A stretch of DNA of 40,026 nt from contig NZ_KB235958.1 of NCBI RefSeq assembly GCF_000332355.1, positions 2,365,266-2,405,291 of the forward strand. Reading direction: 5' to 3'. The first letter of the stretch is position 1; every line of letters begins with the position of its first letter. Shown one piece after another: positions 33,324 to 40,026 of the stretch. The DNA is from Baaleninema simplex PCC 7105 (GTDB lineage Bacteria; Cyanobacteriota; Cyanobacteriia; Cyanobacteriales; Geitlerinemataceae). Made by a program: the position numbers and the translations under genes. The notes under the pieces are model-generated. The model made no database searches. It had not been told where the DNA came from and worked only from the letters and a program-made list of their open reading frames with translations.

Positions 33324-35774
33324 ATGCCTCCCACATCTCCATCCCCCAACACAATTGAGAAAATCGTCGCAACCGTGGCTCGCGTCATCAAGTGGATGGC
33401 GCAGCGAATTCGCTTCAGTCGGCGCAGAGCCGATATCCGATGGGGAATGAGGTTATTGGTCGTCGTTAGCGTCACGATTCTAGTTCTAAAAGTATTTTTC
33501 TCTAGCTGGCTCAACGTTACCGTTGCCGGACAAATTCAGCAAGTCCGTTGGCTTCTCGCCGAGCAGATCGAGAAAGCAAGCCATAAGTGGGCTGCGAGTA
33601 CCGGCCCGGCTTTGATTAAAGACAATCAATATAAAAAAGGAATTAACGTCATCAGAAACTACGTAGCACACCCAATTTATACGACTCCCCCGATCGACGA
33701 TCCTGTTACTCAATTGGTAAGACGATCGATAATACTGAAATTAAGAATACTGAAAGAAGTCGTTCAAATCGCTGTCAAGCTTTCTGACTCTAAGCTTTTA
33801 AAAGAGACTTTAGATATGCTTGGCAAGCAGCCCACCTTGAATCTAACACAAAAGCTCGGCGGCCCTGAGATAGGGTCTTCGGTGTTAAGTACCGCAGTCC
33901 GTGCGGCGGTGCAACTGGGAGAGACCGATCGCGCCCGATCTCTTGTAGAACAAGTTCTGGCCGCTACCGATTCCATCGACGATCCCAGGGATAAATCCAG
34001 AATGTTGAGTCAAGTCGCCTGGGCTTACGAACAACTGGGGGAGACCGATCGCGCCCGATCGCTTTTACCGCAAGCTCTGGCCGCCGCCAATGCAATCGGT
34101 AAACCTTGGGGCCAATTCTCCGCCTTGAGTGATGTCGTTAAGGTTTACGCTCGACTCGAAGAAGAAGAACAAACCCAAGCCGTATTAGAACAAGCTCTGA
34201 GGGTTGCCGGTTCGATCTACGAGCCGGACTTCAAGCCCATCGCGCTAGGTGGCGTAATCCGCGCGGCGGTGCAACTGGAGGAGAGCGATCGCGCGCGAGT
34301 GCTGTTAGAACAAGCGGTGACTGCTGCCAATACCTTCTCCTTCGAGAAGTTTTCAGCCCGACCCAGAATGTTGAGTCAAGTCGCCTGGGCTTACGGACAA
34401 CTGGGAGAGGACGCTCGCGCCCGAGCCGTCTTAGAACAAGCCCTAGTCGCCGCTGACTCCATTGACTCCGATCGGTTTTGGCTCAAACTAGGTGGGTTGA
34501 AGGCTGTAGCTTGGGCTTACGAACAACTCGAGGAGAGCGATCGCCCCCAAGCCGTTTTACCAAAAATTTTAGCGATCGCTCGCTCCATCGACGATTCAAT
34601 GGATAAATCCGATCTGCTGAGTCTGCTGGCCCAGACGATGGGACAAACAGAGGCTGGCGAGCCAGGGCGATCGCTGTTAAAACAAGTCCTAGCGGCCACC
34701 GACTCCCTCAACGAGCCGAGGGGCAAATCCAAAGCATTAGGTGACATCGCTCTGGCGGCGGAACAACTCCAAGAGGGGGAACTCGCCCGAGCCGTATTAC
34801 AGCAAGCCCTAGCCGCCGCCAACTCCCTCAACGAGCCTGAACCCCAAACCTATGCCTTGAGTGCAGTCGCTCGCAGAGCCGTCCAACTCCAAGAGGGGGA
34901 ACTCGCCCGAGCCGTATTACAGCAAGCCCTAGCCGCCGCCAACTCCCTCAACGAGTCCAAGGATAAATCCTCTGCCTTGAGTGCAGTCGCGAAGGCAGCT
35001 GGGCAAATCGAAGAGGGAGAACTCGCCCGAGCCATTTTAGAGCAAGTCCTGGCGGCCGCCACCTCTATCGACAAATCTCAGGATAAATCCAAAACATTGA
35101 CGGCCGTCGCCAAGGCCGTAGAGCAAGTCAGCGATCTCGAGACCGCGAAGGATTTACTGAGACAACTCTCAAAAGTGGCAAAACAGGCCGAAGCCTTCGA
35201 GGTTTCGAGCCAAGTTGCTCGTTCCCAAGCATTGTACGGTGACTGGCAAGCGGCACTGAGGACTCTACGCGATTGCCAGGAAACGGACAAGATCGAAATT
35301 TTAGCCCAAATGCTGACTTACCACGCCGAAAATCAGAGACCTCAACTGATGGATATCCCAGCAGTTTTAGCCGTCAACGCTGTCGAAAAGGGGATGGGAC
35401 AGTATCGACTCCAGGTTAAGATTCAAAGCCCCGATAAAAGTTGCGATCGCTATACCAACTGGTGGGAAGTCCTCAGCGAAGAAGGAGAGTTGCTCGGTCG
35501 CAAAACCCTCAATACGCCCCACAAGTTCGAGTGTCCCTTTACTACCGAAAAAACGATCGCGTTTCCCGACCCCGATCGAGCGATTATCGTTCGGGTCCAC
35601 TTCAGCGATGACATCGACCGAGACTCCAGAAGTGGCATCAACCACTACAGCACCCAAGCCCTCAAAGGCATGGTCGGTAAACCGGAAAGCTTCGAGTTGA
35701 TTCGCCTACCGGCTCGGTTTGCGGCACGAGTCGAACGACAAGACCCACAACCACCCGAGTGCCAAGAGAATTAA
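33324..35774 (+). CDS. Membrane-anchored TPR-like solenoid protein with C-terminal cyanobacterial domain
   Basis: 816 aa. A basic N-terminus is followed by one membrane segment (about 43-62, LLVVVSVTILVLKVFFSSWL). About ten helical repeats of about 40 residues run from 185 to 610, of the form SALSxVAxAxxQLxExxxAR followed by AVLEQALAAAxSI. A C-terminal domain (about 680-800) reads QYRLQVKIQSPDKSCDRYTN, WWEVLSEEGELL, RAIIVRVHFSDD. This end resembles a domain I know from stand-alone cyanobacterial exported proteins. The repeats suggest a protein-binding scaffold; no enzyme motif is seen. Two repeats share a 72-bp identical DNA stretch, evidence of recent duplication. Confidence 0.8.
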   Translation: MPPTSPSPNTIEKIVATVARVIKWMAQRIRFSRRRADIRWGMRLLVVVSVTILVLKVFFSSWLNVTVAGQIQQVRWLLAEQIEKASHKWAASTGPALIKDNQYKKGINVIRNYVAHPIYTTPPIDDPVTQLVRRSIILKLRILKEVVQIAVKLSDSKLLKETLDMLGKQPTLNLTQKLGGPEIGSSVLSTAVRAAVQLGETDRARSLVEQVLAATDSIDDPRDKSRMLSQVAWAYEQLGETDRARSLLPQALAAANAIGKPWGQFSALSDVVKVYARLEEEEQTQAVLEQALRVAGSIYEPDFKPIALGGVIRAAVQLEESDRARVLLEQAVTAANTFSFEKFSARPRMLSQVAWAYGQLGEDARARAVLEQALVAADSIDSDRFWLKLGGLKAVAWAYEQLEESDRPQAVLPKILAIARSIDDSMDKSDLLSLLAQTMGQTEAGEPGRSLLKQVLAATDSLNEPRGKSKALGDIALAAEQLQEGELARAVLQQALAAANSLNEPEPQTYALSAVARRAVQLQEGELARAVLQQALAAANSLNESKDKSSALSAVAKAAGQIEEGELARAILEQVLAAATSIDKSQDKSKTLTAVAKAVEQVSDLETAKDLLRQLSKVAKQAEAFEVSSQVARSQALYGDWQAALRTLRDCQETDKIEILAQMLTYHAENQRPQLMDIPAVLAVNAVEKGMGQYRLQVKIQSPDKSCDRYTNWWEVLSEEGELLGRKTLNTPHKFECPFTTEKTIAFPDPDRAIIVRVHFSDDIDRDSRSGINHYSTQALKGMVGKPESFELIRLPARFAARVERQDPQPPECQEN
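34764..34955 (+). repeat. Recent internal duplication in the solenoid gene
   Basis: The 72 bp at 34764-34835 and 34884-34955 are identical, with a 120-bp period (40 codons). Other repeats of the gene are much more divergent. Confidence 0.85.
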
Positions 35775-35804
35775 CCGAACCGCAATCAATCGCGAAGACC
35801 GTAG

Positions 35805-37164
35805 CGGTACTTAAACAAATTTCAAGCCCAAACCAAGCCAAAACGCGCTTTGTGAGCGGCAAACAGGTCTCGATTCTCGTTCAGCCATGCCACAAAACGA
35901 AAAGACATGGCTGTCCGAAAAGCCTCTAAAGCATCTACAAAAGTTTCCAAAGGTTGGTTCGCCCACTTCCTTCGTAAACCGCCCGTCAACTTATGCCAAA
36001 GGATAAAAGTGTAGGCACAAAATACCAAAATTAAATGCCGCTGTAAACTCTTCAAACCTCTCGCCTGGCATTCCCTCCAACCCAACCATCCTTTGGCTTC
36101 CCGATAGAAGACTTCTACCCAGTTTCGCCCTGAGTAAGTGTTCACGACCCATTCGGCAGTCACTTTTTCGGAGTCTTCATTCGTGATAAAATAATCAATT
36201 TCTGTCGCGTCCGCATAAGAACTTGCATTCATGACGATAGCAAAGGTTCTTTCTCCTTGTAGACGTGACAGCTCTGCCGTACCCGTCGCCACCCACAGGG
36301 TTTTGGGCTTGTTTGAATTTAGAGAAACTGACGTAAAGTCCTCTTCTAGTAAGCTTTTGGCATATTCATCAAGGCGAATCTTTTGCCAATTTTCTCCCGA
36401 TTGATTCAGCCAGATTTTCCGATTTTTGGCGACGGCTCCTAGATACTTCAGTCGGCGAGATTCGAGTCCCTTTAAAAAATTTGTGTTGTTACCATAGCCG
36501 GCATCCATGAGGACGATTCCCGGTCGATACCCTCTCTTTAAACTCCGGTCAATTAATTCTAAGGCGATTTCGGGTTTCTTTTTGAAAGAGGGATCTTTCT
36601 TGCCTGAGGGTAAGGAACTGGCTGGCTGATAGATTTCTACATCCAGAGGCAAATTTTTTTTGCCATCATAGAGATGGGTCGTTACCGCCACGATTCCGTT
36701 GTCGAGCTTGCCGATTTCTCCGATGTACTGTCTTCCCACACCTGCGGTGAAGTTGCCGCTTTTTCGATGTCCTGTATCATCGAGCAGCAAGGCAAATCCC
36801 CGACCCACTCGGGTTTGATGGCAGGAGTCCACCACCTTTAAACGACGTTCGTTAATACGCTTCTCCTCCCAAGGGGATTCCGTTATAAAATGATGTAAGC
36901 GGTTGTAAACCACTCCCACCGAGTCGTTTGCCATCTGAGTTATGTTTTTTCGCTGGCTTTCCCCGAGTAATCCTCCCAAATAGTGTCTAAACCCCTTTTT
37001 TTGTGCTTGGGTTTTGAAGTCGGGGTCGAAACGCTTGCACCACTTCTCAAAGCAGGGTGGCATAGCGGCTGGGGTGGTCTCTCTCATGGGGACACTCTCC
37101 ACCTTAAATCCTTGTCAGTCAAGGGTTTTGCTTTTATTTTACCTTTTTTACCGTTTAAGTCCCG
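35805..37164 (-). mobile_element. Complete IS701-family insertion sequence, 1360 bp
   Basis: The ends CGGTACTTAAAC (35805-35816) and GTTTAAGTCCCG (37153-37164) are inverted repeats with one mismatch. GTAG is duplicated directly outside (35801-35804 and 37165-37168). One transposase gene fills the element. The boundaries are read directly from the sequence. Confidence 0.88.
35822..37087 (-). CDS. IS701-family transposase
   Basis: 421 aa from ATG 37087 with GGAGAG upstream; a GTG at 37102 is also in frame. The DDE residues lie in ALLLDDTGHRKSGNFTAGVG, GIVLMDAGYGNN and WVEVFYREAKGWLGWREC. The frame is intact, so the element may be active. It has inverted ends and a target duplication, and a solo end of a related copy lies at 18216-18265. 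Confidence 0.92.
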   Translation of the reverse strand: MRETTPAAMPPCFEKWCKRFDPDFKTQAQKKGFRHYLGGLLGESQRKNITQMANDSVGVVYNRLHHFITESPWEEKRINERRLKVVDSCHQTRVGRGFALLLDDTGHRKSGNFTAGVGRQYIGEIGKLDNGIVAVTTHLYDGKKNLPLDVEIYQPASSLPSGKKDPSFKKKPEIALELIDRSLKRGYRPGIVLMDAGYGNNTNFLKGLESRRLKYLGAVAKNRKIWLNQSGENWQKIRLDEYAKSLLEEDFTSVSLNSNKPKTLWVATGTAELSRLQGERTFAIVMNASSYADATEIDYFITNEDSEKVTAEWVVNTYSGRNWVEVFYREAKGWLGWRECQARGLKSLQRHLILVFCAYTFILWHKLTGGLRRKWANQPLETFVDALEAFRTAMSFRFVAWLNENRDLFAAHKARFGLVWA

Positions 37165-37437
37165 GTAGTAGATAAAGGCAATATTTTTAGACGCTCGCAC
37201 CGTTTCCCCGGCTTCGTTGACTCCGATGTGGTTCCAGGGTTCGACGATCGCTAGCGCGGTTTGATACAGTTCTGGGTGACGCAACAGCAAATCCAGTTCC
37301 CGTTGCGTTCGAATCACTTTCTCTAACGGCGGCGCGTAATTCCACTCAAACGTTCCGTCTTCGGCACACAACTCGACTTCCGGTAAAGGGTCTTCCGAAG
37401 CGCGATCGGCTAAGAAACGACCCAATCGAAGCTGCAC
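37084..37437 (-). pseudogene. Unknown gene truncated by the IS701 insertion
   Basis: The native part covers 37437-37166: VQLRLGRFLADRASEDPLPE, FEWNYAPPLEKVIRTQREL, ETVRASKNIAFIYYRD. At 37164 the reading frame enters the IS end and gains about 26 IS-encoded residues (NGKKGKIKAKPLTDKDLR). The start shown is a GTG; the frame is open a little further upstream to a TAG. I do not recognise the family. No continuation is found on the far side of the IS. Confidence 0.6.
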
Positions 37438-37797
37438 CGCCTCGAGTGATAGGAGATGTTCTCGGAGATATCCTGGCGCGAACCGCTAGTTCGTCGCGGG
37501 ATCGACGGGGGTGATTGGGGACACGGAGGACATTTGAGACTGACTCCTAATCGCAAGACTCAAAACGGTGGCATATTGGCGAACTTATCTAACAAAAATG
37601 CGTGGAAAACGTGTAACAAAAACGCGAGCCGTGAAATGGGGTATTTGGAATACTCCTACTGTACTCTAATCAAGTGCGATCGCGCTTGGAACACAGGCGA
37701 TCGCAGTTGAGATCGCGCCATATTGAATTTAGAATCGGCGATCGCAGTGCAGGCGATCGTGGTAAGTTCTTCTTAATACCTCGGTTAAAATAAACCT
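37438..37797. other. 360-bp region upstream of ocp
   Basis: It contains at least three GCGATCG-type sites and no convincing gene. TTAAAAT lies 8-14 nt before the ocp ATG and could be a -10 box for a very short leader. No clear -35 box or ribosome-binding site is seen. Confidence 0.5.
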
Positions 37798-38754
37798 ATG
37801 CCATTTACACTCGATACAGCTCGCGGAATTTTTCCGGACACGCTATCTGCTGACGTCGTTCCGGCAACGATCGCGCGGTTTAGCCAACTCAACGCCGAAG
37901 ACCAACTCGCTCTGATTTGGTTTGCCTACCTGGAAATGGGTAAGAGCATCACGATCGCTGCCCCCGGAGCCGCCAGCATGACCCTCGCCGAAAACACCTT
38001 AAACGAAATTCGGCAGATGAAGCCTCTCGAACAAAGTCAGGCGATGTGCGATCTCGCCAACCGTGCGGACACGCCCATCTGCCGTACCTATGCTAGCTGG
38101 TCTCCCAACGTTAAACTGGGATTCTGGTATCAACTCGGAAAGTTGATGGAAGAGGGCGTCGTGGCTCCGATTCCCGAAGGCTACAAGCTGTCGGCCAACG
38201 CTTCGGCAGTCCTGCAAGCCATTCGCGGACTCGACCCCGGCCAGCAAATTACCGTGTTACGCAACGCTGTCGTCGGTATGGGCTTCGATTCGGGTAAAGT
38301 CGGCGACAATCGCGTCTCGGAGCCCGTCGTACCCCCCAAAGATATGGCTCAGCGCACCCAAGTCAAGATCGAAGGCGTGACGAATTCCACGGTGCTGGAA
38401 TATATGAACAACTTGAACGCTAACGATTTCAATGCCTTGATCGAGCTTTTCGTTCCTGATGGTGCGTTGCAACCCCCCTTCCAAAAACCGATCGTCGGCA
38501 AAGACAACGTTCTGCGGTTTTTCCGGGAAGAATGCCAAAACCTCAAGTTAATCCCCGAACGCGGTGTGGAAGAACCGGCCGAGGACGGCTACACCCAAAT
38601 AAAAGTCACGGGTAAAGTCCAAACGCCTTGGTTTGGCGGCAACGTCGGCATGAACATTGCTTGGCGTTTCTTGCTCGATCCGGAAAATAAAATTTTCTTC
38701 GTGGCGATCGATTTGTTAGCTTCACCGAAAGAGCTGTTAAATCTCGCACGCTAA
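37798..38754 (+). CDS. ocp: Orange carotenoid protein, photoprotective quencher
   Basis: 318 aa, full length. The N-terminal carotenoid domain (about 18-165) has Y44, W110, N104 and R155 at the same positions as Synechocystis OCP. The C-terminal NTF2-like domain (about 193-315) has Y202 and W289, one residue later than the classic Y201/W288 that hold the keto-carotenoid. Blue-green light switches OCP to the red form, which binds phycobilisomes and releases excess energy as heat. The linker (about 166-190) is normal. An intact frp gene follows, as expected for an OCP1-type protein. A strong terminator separates them. Confidence 0.97.
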   Translation: MPFTLDTARGIFPDTLSADVVPATIARFSQLNAEDQLALIWFAYLEMGKSITIAAPGAASMTLAENTLNEIRQMKPLEQSQAMCDLANRADTPICRTYASWSPNVKLGFWYQLGKLMEEGVVAPIPEGYKLSANASAVLQAIRGLDPGQQITVLRNAVVGMGFDSGKVGDNRVSEPVVPPKDMAQRTQVKIEGVTNSTVLEYMNNLNANDFNALIELFVPDGALQPPFQKPIVGKDNVLRFFREECQNLKLIPERGVEEPAEDGYTQIKVTGKVQTPWFGGNVGMNIAWRFLLDPENKIFFVAIDLLASPKELLNLAR

Positions 38755-38790
38755 AGCAAAGTTAGATTAACAATTCAACACAAAATTATC

Positions 38791-38824
38791 GAGCATTCTG
38801 TTGTAAAGAATGCTCTTTTTTTTT
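38791..38824 (+). terminator. Terminator between ocp and frp
   Basis: GAGCATTCT (38791-38799) pairs with AGAATGCTC (38807-38815) around a 7-nt loop, followed by a run of nine T. This should end most ocp transcripts. Confidence 0.92.
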
Positions 38825-38829
38825 ATAAT
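38801..38829 (+). promoter_or_regulatory. frp promoter embedded in the ocp terminator
   Basis: TTGTAA (38801-38806) lies in the terminator loop and TATAAT (38824-38829) at the end of the T-run, spaced 17 bp. The start would be near 38836, about 30 nt before the GTG of frp. Confidence 0.7.
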
Positions 38830-38865
38830 AGTTATACTCTCTAAAATTTTTAATAGCAATCACAA

Positions 38866-39186
38866 GTGAACGACGTTAACTGGTCTACAAAGGAGAAAGA
38901 AGCAGCACAAGAAGCTTTTGATAAAGCTTATACGCGAGAAATTGAAAGTCTCGTTGAAGAAGTTCGTCAAAAAGTCGCCCATATCAGCGAAATTGATGAG
39001 ATATGGAAGCTTCACGACTTCTTGAGTGCCAAACGACATGAAATTGACGGTAAATACGATTATAGCTATTCAGCACTTATCTTCGTTTTTTCGCAATTGC
39101 TGAAAGAGGGATGGTTGACGCTGGAAGAATTACACGTTCTCGATCGAGAGAAGCTCGCTAAAATTTCTGCTTTAGCTCGTATGTAG
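38866..39186 (+). CDS. frp: Fluorescence recovery protein
   Basis: 106 aa, GTG start. The all-helical FRP signature is clear: AFDKAYTREIESLVEEV, then EIDEIWKLHDFLSAKRHEID, GKYDYSYSALIFVFSQLL, KEGWLTLEELHVLDREKL. W47, D51 and R57 correspond to the functional W50/D54/R60 of the Synechocystis protein. FRP binds the C-terminal domain of activated OCP and speeds its return to the orange form. It lies directly after ocp, the usual arrangement, with its own promoter. Confidence 0.95.
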   Translation: MNDVNWSTKEKEAAQEAFDKAYTREIESLVEEVRQKVAHISEIDEIWKLHDFLSAKRHEIDGKYDYSYSALIFVFSQLLKEGWLTLEELHVLDREKLAKISALARM

Positions 39187-39493
39187 GGTTGGCTGAGTAA
39201 AGCCAGAAGCTAGACTTGGAAAGAGTTCATGCATTTTAGAGGCGGCAGAAGTGCAAGATTTTAGGTATGGGGATATCTCCATACCTGGCCCGAGCGCTTT
39301 CTCACCTTTGGAAATTAAACGATCGCCAATCCTCCAAACTGTTCCCTGTTCCCAGATCCGCTGTTCCCTTCCTTGACCAACCGTCTTTTTCAGCAAGCCC
39401 TATGTAGCAACATCTTTCATCGAAAAATTTGGGTTTGAAACCCCGTCCTTCCAGGACGGCTTTACAATAAATTTGGGCCGGTAAACTGCCAAA
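39187..39493. other. Intergenic region with two hairpins
   Basis: AGGTATGGGGAT (39263-39274) and its near-complement (39275-39286) form a 12-bp palindrome with one mismatch and no T-run. CCGTCCT/AGGACGG (39443-39449 and 39453-39459) is a small hairpin of the kind found at the left end of IS200/IS605 elements. No gene is seen. Confidence 0.6.
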
Positions 39494-40026
39494 ATGACAC
39501 TGCGAGCTTTCCGATATCGCTTCTATCCCACTCCCGAGCAAGATTCCCTCTTGCGTCGAACAGTGGGTTGCGTGCGGCTTGTCTACAACAAGGCGTTGGA
39601 AGCGAGATCGAGGGCATGGAAAGAGCGACAGGAGAAGGTAGGATATCGTGAAACCTCGAAGATGCTGACGCAATGGAAGCAAGAAGAGGAGTTGCAGTTT
39701 CTTGGGGAAGTAAGTTGCGTTCCTCTCCAACAAGGATTGCGCCATCTCGATAAGGGATATTCCAACTTTTTCAACGGAAGAGCCAAATACCCACGGTTCA
39801 AAAAGAAACGGAATGGAGGTAGCGCCGAATTTACCAAATCGGCGTTTCGTTGGCGAGATGGTTCTCTGTATTTGGCAAAAAGCCAAGAACCGCTCGAGAT
39901 CCGATGGAGTCGCCAACTCCCCAAAGGAGTAGAACCCTCTACCGTCACGGTGCGACTCGAACCCTCGGGACGTTGGCATATTTCCATCTTGGTGGACGAT
40001 GACACCGTTAAACCACTTCCCCAGTC
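39494..40026 (+). CDS. tnpB: TnpB (IS200/IS605 OrfB), N-terminal part, cut by window edge
   Basis: The frame is open from ATG 39494 to the end of the window, about 177 codons. MTLRAFRYRFYPTPEQDSLL, then RRTVGCVRLVYNKALEARSR and YSNFFNGRAKYPRFKKKRNG are the N-terminal hallmarks of TnpB, the RNA-guided nuclease encoded by IS200/IS605 elements. The RuvC motifs, the zinc finger and the 3' omega-RNA region lie outside the window. No tnpA is seen upstream, so this is probably an IS1341-type or tnpB-only element. Confidence 0.92.
   Translation, partial: MTLRAFRYRFYPTPEQDSLLRRTVGCVRLVYNKALEARSRAWKERQEKVGYRETSKMLTQWKQEEELQFLGEVSCVPLQQGLRHLDKGYSNFFNGRAKYPRFKKKRNGGSAEFTKSAFRWRDGSLYLAKSQEPLEIRWSRQLPKGVEPSTVTVRLEPSGRWHISILVDDDTVKPLPQ

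Overview
The window looks like chromosomal DNA of a cyanobacterium. Copies of the HIP1-type octamer GCGATCGC occur throughout. It carries the photoprotection pair orange carotenoid protein (OCP) and fluorescence recovery protein (FRP), a TPS-domain secreted protein with a typical cyanobacterial C-terminus, and several palindromic repeat types of a cyanobacterial kind. The density of transposons, MITE-like repeats, toxin-antitoxin pairs and broken genes marks it as accessory DNA with scattered housekeeping genes (alr, two tRNAs, an M32 peptidase, a 5-oxoprolinase).

Layout. 1-634 is the start of an IS4-type transposase cut by the window edge; 936-1510 is a RelE-like toxin with a tiny partner. 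1524-2279 is a DEDDh exonuclease. 2373-5069 is a CRISPR array of 38 repeats, read on the minus strand from a leader at 5070-5319. Reading leftward from 16158, the cas locus is: WYL regulator, cas6, cas3, a small guide-RNA-like unit, an 85-aa protein, cas8, a DUF559 nuclease, cas7, cas5, a Uma2 nuclease, a cas4-cas1 fusion, cas2, leader and array. The Cas7 (Cst2/DevR) and Cas6/Cas8 (Cmx) types place it in the MYXAN branch of type I, usually filed near I-B. 16.2-18.5 kb holds a broken integrase, a methyltransferase-like membrane protein, a MITE with an 8-bp target duplication and a solo IS end. 18.5-31.8 kb holds oxoprolinase, the TPS protein, higBA, alr, M32 peptidase, tRNA-Arg, an ABC ATPase, a PHP phosphoesterase and tRNA-Phe. 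31.9-37.5 kb is an insertion-sequence zone around a large solenoid protein. 37.8-39.2 kb is ocp-frp, and a tnpB starts at 39494 and runs off the right edge.

The most interesting system lies at 11926-12180. A lone degenerate CRISPR repeat sits between cas3 and the effector operon, followed by a 37-nt pseudo-spacer, a second decayed repeat with the same hairpin core, and a terminator. The PAM-proximal 15 nt of the pseudo-spacer match 13/15 to a site directly upstream of the TTGACA box of the promoter for the 85-aa/cas8/cas7/cas5 operon. One of the two mismatches is at position 6, which type I guides do not read. This is the architecture of a CreR/CreA-type cas-regulating RNA: the effector complex, loaded with a crRNA-like guide, would bind and repress its own promoter without cleaving it. 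I know of such RNAs from other CRISPR subtypes; this appears to be an example for the MYXAN/cyanobacterial branch. The upstream WYL-cas6-cas3 operon has a separate promoter with an inverted repeat over its start site, so the two operons appear to be controlled independently, one by protein and one by RNA.
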